A DNA stretch of 64,000 bases from Arthrobacter sp. PAMC25284 (GTDB taxonomy: Bacteria > Actinomycetota > Actinomycetes > Actinomycetales > Micrococcaceae), in NCBI RefSeq assembly GCF_019443425.1, contig NZ_CP080382.1:3596001-3660000 (forward strand), in the 5' to 3' direction. The position numbers and the translations under genes were made by a program. Under the pieces are notes generated by a model. That model was not told where the DNA came from. It worked only from the letters and a program-made list of their open reading frames with translations, and made no database searches. This document shows positions 38,920-48,988 of this stretch, piece after piece. Position 1 is the stretch's first letter. The number at the start of each line of letters is the position of its first letter.

Positions 38920-39417
38920 ATGACCGAGCAGAACTCCCTCCTTCCGGATGACGATTCCTTTGATCCCGCCGCCAGCTCGCTGGCCGGTCAGGTGGATCCG
39001 GCAGTGATGGCCGAACTGCTGTCCATCCGTTCCAGCATCGACAACATCGATGCCACCCTGGTGTTCCTTCTGGCTGAACGGTTCAAGGCCACACAGAAAG
39101 TTGGCTTCCTGAAGGCCGCCCACAAACTGCCCGCGGGGGATCCCGGCCGTGAGACCGCGCAAATCGCCCGTCTGCGGCGTCTCGCCGCCGAGGCCCAGCT
39201 CGACCCGGCGTTCGCCGAGAAATTCCTGAACTTCATCATCGGCGAGGTCATCCGACACCACGAGGCCATCGCCGAGAACCATGAGGCCGCCGCGCACGCG
39301 GCCGAAGACCGGCACCCCGGCGAGGTTCCCGGCGGGGACCCCGGAACCGGCTCCGCAGGCGACCCCGGGGTCCGTGCGGCCGGATCCCCGGATCCCGCCG
39401 TCGCCGCGGGCGCCTGA
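38920..39417 (+). CDS. Chorismate mutase (AroQ-type)
   Basis: The AroQ helical domain lies at about residues 25–120 (ELLSIRSSIDNIDATLVFLL, AERFKATQKVGFLKAAHK, FLNFIIGEVIRHHEAIAENH). It catalyses chorismate to prephenate. The acidic N-terminus and a Gly/Pro-rich tail are probably disordered. The IS110 right end lies within about 20–35 bp upstream, so the native promoter may have been displaced. The tail overlaps nothing; the next gene starts 2 bp after the stop. Confidence 0.92.
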   Translation: MTEQNSLLPDDDSFDPAASSLAGQVDPAVMAELLSIRSSIDNIDATLVFLLAERFKATQKVGFLKAAHKLPAGDPGRETAQIARLRRLAAEAQLDPAFAEKFLNFIIGEVIRHHEAIAENHEAAAHAAEDRHPGEVPGGDPGTGSAGDPGVRAAGSPDPAVAAGA

Positions 39418-39419
39418 CC

Positions 39420-40463
39420 GTGGCCGTCTCCGAACGGCCCGCCGCGGGCCAGGTTACGGCAACCGCCCTGGGCCCATGGCCGGGCGAGGACCCGGTCGAG
39501 GCCCTGCGCATCATTCGCGGAGAACTGGGCAGCCCGCACCTTCCCTTCCTGGTAGAGCTCCCTGACCGGGGCGTCGGCTCGGACGCCCTCGGCCGGACCG
39601 CCTCGCTGCTGGTGGAGCTTCCGGTCGATGTCCAGCCCTTCGGCTGGAGGCTGGTGGACCGGCCCGGCAAGGACCTGATGCGTGCGACGTCGGCGCTGTC
39701 GACGGACATCAACATCCTGGCTGACCTGATCGGCGCCGAAGATGCGCCGTCGTCGGAGCTCAAGGTACAGCTGCGCGGGCCGCACAGCCTCGCCGCCGGC
39801 CTCCATCTGCACAACGGCGAACGGGCGCTGATCGACTACGGCGCCCGGCGCGAAATCGCCGCCTCCCTGGCGGCCGGCGTCGGGGACTACCTGAAGCGGA
39901 TCGCCGCGGCAGCGCCCGGGACCAGGCTCGTGGTCCAGATCGACGAACCCGACGTTGCCTCCGTCCTCGCCGGCACCATCCCGACGTCGAGCGGCTACCG
40001 GACCCTGCGGTCCGTGCCGGGCCAGGAAATCACCGAGTCATGGCAGCTGGTCATTGACGCCCTCCGGGGTGCGGGCGCCGCCGAAGTCGTTGTGGCAGTC
40101 CCCGAAGTTGAGGCCCCGTTTGACCGCATTCTGGCCGCCGGCGCGGACGGGATTGCCGTGCCGCTCCGGGCCCTCACGTCCCGGCAGTGGGAGCAGCTCG
40201 CCGGTGCGGTCGAGGCCGGCAAGCGGCTCTGGGCCGGCGCGCTGGACGTGACCAGCCCCGGCGTCTCCCTGCCCCGCGTGTCGGCGGTCGTGGAGGACAT
40301 TTGGCGGCCGTGGCGGCAACTCGGGCTTCCCGCGTCCACGCTGGGCGCAGTGCGCGTCACCCCGTCGGACGGACTGGAGCGGCACTCGCCATCATCCGCG
40401 ACGGCGGTGCTGGCGAGGCTGACCCAGGTCGCGGACGGGCTCAACCAGCTCGCACTGGGCTGA
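39420..40463 (+). CDS. Cobalamin-independent methionine synthase-like (MetE-like) protein, Rv3015c type
   Basis: The GTG start at 39420 follows the chorismate mutase stop by 2 bp. The 347-residue protein resembles the single-barrel MetE-like family found near mnmA and ligA in actinobacteria. It has LGPWPGEDPVEALRIIRGEL near the N-terminus, and strands LVVQIDEPDVASVLAG and VVVAVPEVEAPFD further in. I do not see the His/Cys zinc-ligand pattern of true MetE, so methionine synthesis is doubtful. The function is unknown. Confidence 0.75.
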   Translation: MAVSERPAAGQVTATALGPWPGEDPVEALRIIRGELGSPHLPFLVELPDRGVGSDALGRTASLLVELPVDVQPFGWRLVDRPGKDLMRATSALSTDINILADLIGAEDAPSSELKVQLRGPHSLAAGLHLHNGERALIDYGARREIAASLAAGVGDYLKRIAAAAPGTRLVVQIDEPDVASVLAGTIPTSSGYRTLRSVPGQEITESWQLVIDALRGAGAAEVVVAVPEVEAPFDRILAAGADGIAVPLRALTSRQWEQLAGAVEAGKRLWAGALDVTSPGVSLPRVSAVVEDIWRPWRQLGLPASTLGAVRVTPSDGLERHSPSSATAVLARLTQVADGLNQLALG

Positions 40464-40520
40464 CCGGCGGAACCCGCCGCCCCGGTCACTCCCGCCGTCG
40501 CTCCCGCCGTCAGGAGGGGC

Positions 40521-41234
40521 TCAGGTCCGGCGTTCCCAACGGTCCGGCTGCGCGTACAGAGGAAGATGGCCGGGAGCGGTCGTGCCGCCCGGATAGGGTT
40601 CCAACCGGTAATCGAAGTGTCCGGCGTAAACAAGGACCAGCCCGATTTGCGGCTGGATCACCTTGACCTGAATCCGGTGCTTGCCTGTGCCGTCGGCCTC
40701 CGGATCCCACCACTGCTCCGCGTAGGCCTTCGCGTCGAGGGCATCCGGCAGCGGAATCCGCAGCGGTCCCAGGAGCAGCCGGGAGGCCTCGGACACGCCC
40801 CGCAGCCTGCCGTCCGGAGTGACGCTCAGGTTCAGATCGGTAACGAGCCTCCGGTAGCGGCCCACATAATCCAGCAGCCCAGGGCTGCCGCCGGCGCCGT
40901 CAACACTCGTGGTGTCCTGGAAAATACGGGTTGTACCGGGAAAGTAGATCTCCCGCCGGGCCGTCAGGCTGGACCTGCCGAACGGATCAAGATGGGCGTG
41001 ATTCTCGATCCGGAACCGGATGCCCTCGCCGTATTCGGGGAAAAAGGCCTGCTCCCCGCTCGCGGGCCGCAGCAGGGGACGGAGCCAAGGCTGCCGGCAG
41101 CCGACGACGTCGAACACCCCCTCGCCGACACCGTAGTGACCGGAGCCCGGCGCCAGGGAAAAGTATTCCTGCAGCTCCGGCTGCAGCCGGGTGAAGTCGC
41201 GGCCGAGGGCGAGTTCGTAGATCGGGGTGTACAC
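40521..41234 (-). CDS. DUF4166 domain-containing protein
   Basis: GTG 41234 is chosen because AGGAGG ends 5 bp upstream; in-frame codons further upstream lack a better site. The 237-residue protein begins VYTPIYELALGRDFTRLQPE and continues LQEYFSLAPGSGHYGVGEGV, typical of DUF4166. Later parts include PLLRPASGEQAFFPEYGEGI and FGRSSLTARREIYFPGTTRI. The function is unknown. It is convergent to the MetE-like gene and divergent from mtrA. Confidence 0.83.
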   Translation of the reverse strand: MYTPIYELALGRDFTRLQPELQEYFSLAPGSGHYGVGEGVFDVVGCRQPWLRPLLRPASGEQAFFPEYGEGIRFRIENHAHLDPFGRSSLTARREIYFPGTTRIFQDTTSVDGAGGSPGLLDYVGRYRRLVTDLNLSVTPDGRLRGVSEASRLLLGPLRIPLPDALDAKAYAEQWWDPEADGTGKHRIQVKVIQPQIGLVLVYAGHFDYRLEPYPGGTTAPGHLPLYAQPDRWERRT

Positions 41235-41386
41235 GGGAACCTCCTGTGGTCCATGGCCGGAGGACCGGCGTCTGCCCACAGCATGCACGAGAGCAGGCCC
41301 TTTGTCACAACCGCTCTGCTGCCCGCGCGCCATGCCGGAAGGACCGGCAATACGACAAAGCCAAGTCCATAGGGGAATATATAACT

Positions 41387-42061
41387 ATGAAGGCACGCAT
41401 TCTGGTAGTGGACGATGACGAGGCACTTGCCGAGATGATCGGTATTGTGTTGCGCAATGACGGCTTCGAGCCCGTCTTCTGCGCGGACGGCGGAAAAGCG
41501 CTGGAAGTGTTCCGTGCTTCCAAGCCGGATCTCGTGCTGCTAGATCTGATGCTGCCGGGCATCGATGGCATTGAGGTTTGCCGCCAGATCCGGGGTGAAT
41601 CCGATGTCCCGATCGTGATGCTCACGGCCAAAGCAGACACCTCCGACGTCGTCCGTGGACTCGAGTCCGGCGCCGATGACTACGTGCCCAAGCCGTTCAA
41701 ACCCGCCGAACTGGTGGCCAGGGTCCGTGCCCGGTTGCGGCCCGGGGACCTCAAAGCGCCGGAAACCCTGCGGATCGCGGATGTCAGCATCGACGTCGCC
41801 GGTCACCTGGTGAGCCGGGGCGGAGACAGGATTTCCCTGACCCCGCTGGAATTTGACCTGCTCGTCGCGCTCGCGCGCAAGCCGTGGCAGGTTTTCACCC
41901 GTGAGCTGCTCCTGGAGCAGGTCTGGGGCTACCGCCACGCCGCCGACACGCGGTTGGTGAATGTCCATGTCCAGCGGCTGAGGTCAAAGATCGAACGTGA
42001 CCCGGAAGCCCCCGAAGTTGTATTGACGGTCCGTGGTGTCGGCTACAAAGCAGGTTCCTGA
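41387..42061 (+). CDS. mtrA: MtrA, OmpR-family response regulator
   Basis: The 224-residue DNA-binding regulator of cell division and wall genes starts at ATG 41387. The receiver domain has the acidic pocket VVDDDEALAE, the phosphoacceptor Asp53 in LVLLDLMLPGIDG, and Lys in YVPKPFKPAEL. The winged-helix output domain has LTPLEFDLLVALARKPWQVF and NVHVQRLRSKIE. It forms an operon with mtrB and lpqB, the conserved actinobacterial arrangement. Confidence 0.96.
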   Translation: MKARILVVDDDEALAEMIGIVLRNDGFEPVFCADGGKALEVFRASKPDLVLLDLMLPGIDGIEVCRQIRGESDVPIVMLTAKADTSDVVRGLESGADDYVPKPFKPAELVARVRARLRPGDLKAPETLRIADVSIDVAGHLVSRGGDRISLTPLEFDLLVALARKPWQVFTRELLLEQVWGYRHAADTRLVNVHVQRLRSKIERDPEAPEVVLTVRGVGYKAGS

Positions 42062-44000
42062 GCCTCCCGAAGGCACCCCGGACGGCGGCGTCCAGGAAAC
42101 CGGCGTTCAGGCCGTCGCGGCCACCCCGGGGCGGGACGCCGGGGCCCGTCAGGGCAGCGGGACAGCCGCCCGGCCGGCGCTGGTATTCCGCGTCAGCCTT
42201 TGGGTCCGGCGTGCCCGGATCGTCGGCGTCCGGGTGGCCCGCCTGGTCCGGACCGGAGTCGACCTGTTGCTTCCAGGCGTCCGGTACCTGCTCCACTCAC
42301 TGCGCCGGCGGTGGCGCCGGTCCCTGCAGTTCCGGACCGTCCTGACAACGCTGATGCTGGCGGTCACCTCCTTTGCGGTGGTGGGGGCCTACTTGTCCAG
42401 CCAGATTGCCAACAACCTCTTCCAGGAACGGCTCACCCAAGCCGAATCAGAGACACGCTACAGCGTGAAGCAGGTCCAGGATACGTTCGACGGCGCACAG
42501 GTCACCGACCAGTCCAGCGTTATCACTCTCGTCTATGACACGCTCAACGCCGTCGAAGGGCGCGGCTCGGTGGTCCAGCGCCGCTATGTGTTCGAAGCAA
42601 TGCCGGAGCAGACCAAGCCGCGGAACCGCTGGGTCGAGTCGCGGGCCTCCGACCAGCTGACCATCAGCGTTATCCCCACGGACCTGCGCAAAGCGGTGCA
42701 GGAGTCGGGCAAAGACCAGTTCTGGGCACCCACGGAGTTCGCGGTCGGCACCGAGGACCGCCCGGGGATCGCCGTCGGCAACAAGGTGACCTTCAACGGC
42801 ACCGTCTACGAGCTCTACCTCATCTACGACCTCAACACGGCGCAGACGACCCTCGACGAGATCCAGGGCGTCCTGTTGGCCGGGGCCGCCGTGCTGGTCC
42901 TGATGATCGGCGCCGTGGCCTGGTATGTCACGCGCAACGTGGTGAGCCCGGTCAGCCATGCCGCCCTCGTCTCCGAAAAACTCGCGGCCGGCCAGTTGCA
43001 GGAACGCATGGTGGTCAAGGGCGAGGATGAGGTGGCCCGGCTTGGGGCCTCGTTCAACCACATGGCGGCGAGCCTGCAGGAGCAAATCACGCAACTGGCC
43101 ACGCTGTCCCAGATGCAGCAGCGGTTTGTTTCCGACGTGTCCCACGAGCTCCGCACGCCGCTGACCACCGTCCGGATGGCCGCCGAAGTTCTCTACGACG
43201 CCCGTGAGGATTTCGACCCGATCAACAAACGCTCCGCTGAACTGCTCTACAACCAGGTCGAGCGGTTCCAGTCGCTGCTGGCAGACCTGCTGGAGATTTC
43301 CCGCTTCGACGCCGGCGCGGCCACCCTCGACGCCGAACCGACGGACATCGTTCAGCTCGTCGCACATGTCATCGAAGGTGTGGGCCCCGTCGCAGCCGAA
43401 TACGGCTCGGTGGTCACCCTCAACGCCCCCGTCGACGGGATTGTGGTGGACATGGATGACCGCAGGATCGACAGAATCCTCCGCAACCTGATCCTCAACG
43501 CGCTCGAACACGGCGAGGGCCGGCCGGTGAACGTCTCCGTCGCCGCCAACGAGACCGCCGTGGCCGTGGCGGTGCGCGACCACGGCATCGGCATGGCCCC
43601 GGCTGACGCGGCGCGGGTCTTCGACCGGTTCTGGCGGGCCGATCCGGCCCGGGCCCGCACCACCGGCGGCAGCGGCCTGGGCCTGTCCATCGCTGCCGAA
43701 GACACGAAACTCCATGACGGCTGGCTGCAGGCCTGGGGGGAGAGAACGAACGGCTCCAACTTCCGCCTCACTCTTCCGCTCCGGCAGGGCGAGAGCATCG
43801 GCAGATCGCCGCTCCAGCTGGAGCCGGTCGATGTCACGTTCCCCGGCTCCGGACGCGACCGGACCATGCTGCTCCTTGAACACGCCCAGGCCCCGCAGGA
43901 CCAGTCCGCCGCCGGCCTGCCCCGCGGGGCCGCCCAGCCGGTGAACGCCCACGCGGCCACACCCTTCCCGCCCGCCACCGGCACCAAGGACGGGTCGTGA
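42033..44000 (+). CDS. mtrB: MtrB, membrane sensor histidine kinase
   Basis: The GTG start at 42033 overlaps mtrA by 29 bp, and later starts are possible. Residues 1–90 are basic and Pro-rich. Two membrane helices flank an extracytoplasmic domain ([20 protein letters not shown]; later [20 protein letters not shown]). A HAMP domain follows. The H-box [19 protein letters not shown] has phosphorylatable His371. ATP-binding boxes are [22 protein letters not shown] and [13 protein letters not shown]. About 70 residues of variable C-terminus extend beyond the catalytic domain. It partners MtrA. Confidence 0.95.
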   Translation: MVSATKQVPEPPEGTPDGGVQETGVQAVAATPGRDAGARQGSGTAARPALVFRVSLWVRRARIVGVRVARLVRTGVDLLLPGVRYLLHSLRRRWRRSLQFRTVLTTLMLAVTSFAVVGAYLSSQIANNLFQERLTQAESETRYSVKQVQDTFDGAQVTDQSSVITLVYDTLNAVEGRGSVVQRRYVFEAMPEQTKPRNRWVESRASDQLTISVIPTDLRKAVQESGKDQFWAPTEFAVGTEDRPGIAVGNKVTFNGTVYELYLIYDLNTAQTTLDEIQGVLLAGAAVLVLMIGAVAWYVTRNVVSPVSHAALVSEKLAAGQLQERMVVKGEDEVARLGASFNHMAASLQEQITQLATLSQMQQRFVSDVSHELRTPLTTVRMAAEVLYDAREDFDPINKRSAELLYNQVERFQSLLADLLEISRFDAGAATLDAEPTDIVQLVAHVIEGVGPVAAEYGSVVTLNAPVDGIVVDMDDRRIDRILRNLILNALEHGEGRPVNVSVAANETAVAVAVRDHGIGMAPADAARVFDRFWRADPARARTTGGSGLGLSIAAEDTKLHDGWLQAWGERTNGSNFRLTLPLRQGESIGRSPLQLEPVDVTFPGSGRDRTMLLLEHAQAPQDQSAAGLPRGAAQPVNAHAATPFPPATGTKDGS

Positions 44001-45715
44001 ACATTTCCTCGCGGCAACTCACCCGTCTGGGTGCGGCCCTGCTTGCCATGATTCTGGTCCTGCTGACCTCATGCGCCCAGATTCCCAGGTCCGGGCCGGT
44101 CGGCAAGAGCAAGGATGAGAGTGCCGGGAACCCCAATGCTCCGGTCTTCTTCCCGGCGGCCCCGCGCGCCGGCGCGAGCCCCCAGGCGATCATCGAGGAC
44201 TTCTACCAGGCCGGCAGCGGCTACGAAGACGACTACGCAGTGGCCCGGCAGTACCTGACCCAGGCAGCCTCCGTGGCGTGGAAACCGGACCAGCGGGCGC
44301 TGGTCTTCCGGTCCGCCCGGGTGGTTCCGACCGGCGTTGACAACATCTTCAACTATGAACTTGACGTGGTGTACTCGGTGGACGCCGTGGGTGTCGCCAC
44401 GCAGTTGCCCGAGGGGACGAAGGAATACATACCCGCCGCGTTGACACAGGTCGACGGCCAATGGCGGATCGCAGAAATCCCGGATGGCACAGCGATCCCT
44501 GAGGAGACCTTTAAAGTCATCTACGGGGCCTATCCGATCTACTTCTACGACCCCACCTTCACGTACGCGGTCCCTGACGTCCGCTGGTTCATCCGGAAGA
44601 AGACGGTTAAGGCCATGACGAGCGCGCTCCTGGGCGGACCGGCGCCTTATCTCAAGGGCGCCGTCGTGAGCGCGTTTCCCTCAGGCATCAAACTGGCCCG
44701 CGAATCGGTGCCGGTGGTGTCCGGGGCCGCCCAGGTGGATCTCACGGCCAAGGACCTGGTGGAGGCCTCCAACGAAGACCGGTTGCGGATGCAGAGCCAG
44801 CTGTCCCTGACCTTCCGCAGCCAGCCCGATGTGGTCAACGTCGAGCTCCGGGCCGACCAGGATCTCGTGCGGGTCGAAGACGACGGCAGCGTGCTCCCGC
44901 CCATCCGTGACAAGAACGTCCGGTCCCGCCAGATCGCAGTGAGCAACGACGACCTCGTCCGGTACGAGAACAACAGGCTGTCACAGTTGCCGGACATCGA
45001 ATCCGTCACTGCCCTGGGTCCGCGCGCGCCGGCAGAATCGCCGGTGTCCCAATCGGTGGCGTTCCTCAACGCCGGCGGCACCACGCTGTACTCGGTTGTG
45101 CCGGGCCAGCAGGCCCGGGAGCTGACCACCCGGGAAGCCCTGACCGGTCCGTCCTTTGACCTGTACGACTGGGCATGGATTGCCGGCCCTGGCGCGTCCG
45201 GCGCCGCCGAGGTCGTGGCGTACCATCCCGCCGGAGTGGCCGCGGGAGCCACCGTTCCGGCCGTGACACTGGCCCCGGACTGGCTGGCCGGGAGCACCGT
45301 CAAGGACTTCCGGGTATCCCGCGATGGCACCCGCGCCCTGGTCATCTCCGAGCAGAACGGCCGGACCAGTGTTCGGATCACCGGCATCATCCGCCGGGTC
45401 GACGGTACGCCACGGGACCTGACCAGCCCGGTAGCGCTCTTGACCTCCCGTGACCCGGACCAGGGCGTGTGGGTGGATGACACCACCGTGGTGGTGATGA
45501 AGGGATCGGCCACCGAGAACGTGGTGCCGGAACTGCTTTCCCTGACTTCGGCTGAACCCCAGCCGCTGGCCCCGTGGCCGGGTCTTACCGCACTCAGCGC
45601 CGGCAACGGTGTAGGCGAAATTTACGCACAGTCTTCCGAAGGGGTCTTCCAACGCCTCGGCAACGGCTGGTCGGCCCAGCTGAAAGGCCCTATCGATCCG
45701 GCTTTCCCCGGCTGA
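43997..45715 (+). CDS. lpqB: LpqB lipoprotein (beta-propeller, MtrAB accessory)
   Basis: The GTG start overlaps the mtrB stop by 4 bp. The lipoprotein signal has lipobox LLTSC. The mature protein has a GerMN-like domain ([28 protein letters not shown]-like strands). A C-terminal beta-propeller follows ([40 protein letters not shown]). LpqB proteins interact with the MtrB sensor domain in mycobacteria. At 572 residues the length is normal. Confidence 0.95.
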   Translation: MNISSRQLTRLGAALLAMILVLLTSCAQIPRSGPVGKSKDESAGNPNAPVFFPAAPRAGASPQAIIEDFYQAGSGYEDDYAVARQYLTQAASVAWKPDQRALVFRSARVVPTGVDNIFNYELDVVYSVDAVGVATQLPEGTKEYIPAALTQVDGQWRIAEIPDGTAIPEETFKVIYGAYPIYFYDPTFTYAVPDVRWFIRKKTVKAMTSALLGGPAPYLKGAVVSAFPSGIKLARESVPVVSGAAQVDLTAKDLVEASNEDRLRMQSQLSLTFRSQPDVVNVELRADQDLVRVEDDGSVLPPIRDKNVRSRQIAVSNDDLVRYENNRLSQLPDIESVTALGPRAPAESPVSQSVAFLNAGGTTLYSVVPGQQARELTTREALTGPSFDLYDWAWIAGPGASGAAEVVAYHPAGVAAGATVPAVTLAPDWLAGSTVKDFRVSRDGTRALVISEQNGRTSVRITGIIRRVDGTPRDLTSPVALLTSRDPDQGVWVDDTTVVVMKGSATENVVPELLSLTSAEPQPLAPWPGLTALSAGNGVGEIYAQSSEGVFQRLGNGWSAQLKGPIDPAFPG

Positions 45716-45786
45716 CCGCCGGCCCCGTTGTCCACTTGGCTGAAACTGGGGATCCGCCACGGGTCCCGCCGGTGAAGACTGTGAGG

Positions 45787-46732
45787 ATGGCGCCCGAGAG
45801 GACCAACACATCAGGGACGGATCCCCGGCAGCCCCGGCCGGCCGGGGATCCGGACCTCACACCGGCTCCCCTGACGTCCGCGAAGCACCGCGGGGTGTAT
45901 GCCCGTGCGCCGATCCGGCTGGCGGACCGGGCGGCCGCGGCCGCCGCGGAACTGGCCGCGCTTGCCGCCCCGGTGGAGTGCGTTTGCTGCGGTCTGGAGG
46001 ATTCGGCCCTTTGCGCCGGCTGCGGACGTCAGGTCCGCCGGCTGACACTGCGCCCGTTCAGGGCAGAGTCCGCGGCGCCGGCCCTGGTGGCCACGGACGG
46101 TTCCGTGCTTCTGCCGGTGGTCGCCGCCGGTGTGTATCGCGGGGAACTGGCGCAGTGCCTGCTGGCATTCAAGCGCCAGGGTCAGGGCCGGCTGGGCATA
46201 GTTCTGGCGTTGGGGCTGGCCCGGGCACTGCGGGCCGCTGCGGGGGACACCCCGGGCGTGCTGCTGGTGCCGGTTCCGACCAGCGGCAGAGCCTTCCGGA
46301 TGAGGGGATTCAGCCCGGTCCATCTTTTGCTCCGCAGGCTGGGCGGCACCGGCGGCATGACCGGGTTCGCTGTGGCTGACCGGCTGCGGACAACCGGGTC
46401 CAGCTGGATACTCCGGGCTCCCGGCGGTGCGTCCGGCGCGGGCGGGCAGAAGGGGCTGGGGCGCGGGGGCCCGGTCACGGCGGGTCCGGGGATCCATGCG
46501 CACCAGGTCCGGGCTGTGCTTCCCGGACCTCACGGGACAGCCCTGCATCATTGTGGACGACGTGCTCACCACGGGGGCAACCCTCGCGGAGGCTGCCCGG
46601 GCACTCCGCGCGGACGGTGCAGTGGTCTGCGGAGCCGTCGTCCTCGCCGCGACACGCCCGCCGGCCGGTCCGGACTTGGAAGCCGGCGACGGTGCCACGG
46701 TGCGGGGCGGAGGGCATGAAGGAAAAAAATAA
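45787..46732 (+). CDS. comF: ComF family phosphoribosyltransferase-like protein, frame interrupted
   Basis: The start is uncertain: ATG 45787 is used, and a GTG at 45772 is also in frame. The N-terminal zinc ribbon has [17 protein letters not shown]. The mid-domain reads [20 protein letters not shown]. At GGGGGCCC 46465–46472 one extra G shifts the frame; skipping it gives [18 protein letters not shown]. The PRPP loop [20 protein letters not shown] follows. The corrected length is about 314 residues. The family is linked to DNA uptake in competent species; in actinobacteria the role is unknown. Confidence 0.88.
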
Positions 46733-46894
46733 ACCGGAAAAGGATGAATAACAGGGTCCTATGAACTAACGTCGAAGATGGGTACCAAGAAGAGATGTAC
46801 CTGTCGATAGCGGCTCGGAAAGGGGCTTGACTGTCAAGCAGATCGGTCCCCGGAAGTGCCGCTGTCGTGTCACCGAAGTCATTTGGAGGGCACC

Positions 46895-47614
46895 ATGGAG
46901 TTCATGATCAGCGGACGCAATTTGACGGTCTCAGACCGCTTCCGCGAATACGCCGACGAAAAGATCGCGAAGATCGCCTCGTTGGGAGACAAGGTCCAGC
47001 GGGTGGACGCGAAGGTCACCAAGGAAACCAAAGCCCGCCAGATCGCCGAGTTGCTCACCGTGGAGCTCACCGTCCTGGGCCGCGGCCCCGTGATCCGTGC
47101 TGAGGCCAGCGCCGCCGATAAATTTGCAGCGTTTGATCTCGCCTACAACAAGCTCCTCGAAAGACTGCGCCGGGCCAAGGACCGGAAGAAGGTCCATCAC
47201 GGCCGGCACACGCCGAAGTCCGTCACTGAAGCCACGGCGACCCTTGAACCGGCGAGTTCCACCACGCCCCTGTACGCCGAATCCGGCCTTCAGGCCGAGG
47301 CAACCGAAGCGGCGAAGTCTCCCTACGAGGTGGAAAACGACATCCCGGCCGGAGATTCGCCGGTGCTGATCCGCCGCAAGGTCTTTTCGGCGGCCAGCCT
47401 GACCCTGGATGATGCTGTCGACAACATGGAACTCGTCGGCCATGACTTTTACCTGTTCGTCGACAAGGAAACCAAGGCACCTTCCGTGGTCTACCGCCGC
47501 GAAGGCTGGACCTATGGCGTCATTTCCCTGGACCAGACCTGCGAACCGGGTCAGTCGCAGCTGGCAGAGCAGATCCTCGCCTATCGTTCCGAGGATGCGC
47601 CGGCCACGGCATAA
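46895..47614 (+). CDS. hpf: Ribosome hibernation promoting factor, long form
   Basis: The start is ATG 46895 with GGAGG 5 bp upstream. At 239 residues this is the long HPF type that dimerises 70S into 100S ribosomes. The N-terminal S30AE domain (MEFMISGRNLTVSDRFREYA; LRRAKDRKKVHHG) binds the 30S subunit. A linker leads to the C-terminal dimerisation domain (IRRKVFSAASLTLDDAVDNM; HDFYLFVDKETKAPSVVYRR). The 162 bp before it contain no gene and probably hold its promoter. Confidence 0.95.
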   Translation: MEFMISGRNLTVSDRFREYADEKIAKIASLGDKVQRVDAKVTKETKARQIAELLTVELTVLGRGPVIRAEASAADKFAAFDLAYNKLLERLRRAKDRKKVHHGRHTPKSVTEATATLEPASSTTPLYAESGLQAEATEAAKSPYEVENDIPAGDSPVLIRRKVFSAASLTLDDAVDNMELVGHDFYLFVDKETKAPSVVYRREGWTYGVISLDQTCEPGQSQLAEQILAYRSEDAPATA

Positions 47615-47646
47615 ACAGCCCGCGACCAGCCCAGGAAGGGACTGAG

Positions 47647-48904
47647 GTGCACCCAACGCTTAGCCTCGCGCAGGCGCGGCGGATCGCACTGGCAGCCCAG
47701 GGACTCGATAAGATGCGGCCCGCCGGACCCGTGACAGCACGGGCGGTGGGCCGCACCTTTGACCGCCTGCACCTGGTCCAGATCGACTCCGTCAACGTGC
47801 TCGCACGCAGCCACTATCTGCCGTTCTTTTCCCGTTTGGGCAGCTATGACCGCGAAATCCTGCACCGGATGGCCGGGAACCACCCACGCCGGATGATGGA
47901 GTACTGGGCCCATGAGGCCAGTTTCATCCGCCCGGAGCACTTCTTCGATCTGGTGCAGTGGCAGAAACGCGGCTGGGTCGGTGCCTCCGCCATGGACCCG
48001 GACCTGTTTAGCAGTGTCGCATCCGCCGTGCTGGCAGCCCTCGCCGACGGAGAGCCGATGACGGCGGCCGAACTGACTGCCCGGCTGGGCCATCAGGAGG
48101 CCGGGCCCCCGGGACAACTGGGGATGGAACTGGAACGCCATCAAACGCGTACTGGAGCACCTCTTCGAGGCCGGGCTCGTTTCGTCGGCATCCCGGACCG
48201 TCTCGTTCGAACGCCGGTACACACTGACAGGAAGGGTCCTGCCGGACGGAGTAGCTGCTGCCGGTGGCCCGTCCGGAGAAGTCATGTCCACCGGGACTGG
48301 GGACCGTGACCCCTCGGCAGCGATGGACCGGCTGATCGACGCGGCCGCGCAGGCTCACGGAATCGGCACGGTCAGGTGCTTCGCGGACTATTTCCGGGTG
48401 CCGGTGCGCGCGGCCGCGCTGTCCGTGCGGCGTCTCGTCGCGGCGGGCAGGCTGGGGCCGGTCACCGTGACCGGCTGGGACAAACCCCTGTACCGGCATG
48501 CGGCGGCGAAACTGCCCCGCGCCGCCACCGGACGGGCGCTGCTGAGTCCGTTCGACTCGCTCGTTTTTGAACGCCGCCGGCTGGAAGCGCTGTTCGGCTT
48601 CCACTACCGGATTGAGATCTACACCCCGGAACCCCGGCGGCGGTTTGGCTACTACGTGCTGCCGTTTCTGCTGCGGGACGGGATCGTGGCGCGGATAGAC
48701 CTCAAAGCGGACCGGGCCGGCCGGCGGCTCCTCGCTCGGGCTGCCTTCGCGGAGCCCGGCGCGCCGCCGGACACCGCCGTCGAGCTGGCCGCCGAGCTGC
48801 GGCTTATGGCCGGGTGGCTGGACCTGGACGACATTGTGGTCACTCCGGCGGGGGACCTTGCCCCCGCGCTTGCCCGCGCTGTCGCCAGCCGGCATCAGCT
48901 CTGA
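47647..48904 (+). CDS. YcaQ/AlkX-like winged-helix DNA glycosylase, frame interrupted
   Basis: GTG 47647 follows AGGAAGGGACTGAG. The protein matches HTH_42/YcaQ enzymes that unhook interstrand crosslinks; the catalytic QφD motif is HLVQIDSVNVLARSHYLPFF. One extra base in GGGCCCCC 48103–48110 breaks the frame; removal gives EAGPRDNWGWNWNAIKRVLE. The rest (LSPFDSLVFERRRLEALFGF; YVLPFLLRDGIVARIDLKAD) completes about 418 residues. The position between hpf and secA is unusual for a repair gene. Activity on crosslinks is inferred from the motif. Confidence 0.87.
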
Positions 48905-48988
48905 GGGAACACACGACACCGGCGTCGTGTCCCTCCCGTAGACTGAACACGCCAGAATTCGGCAGCTTGAGACTGGGAGCAACTTCAC

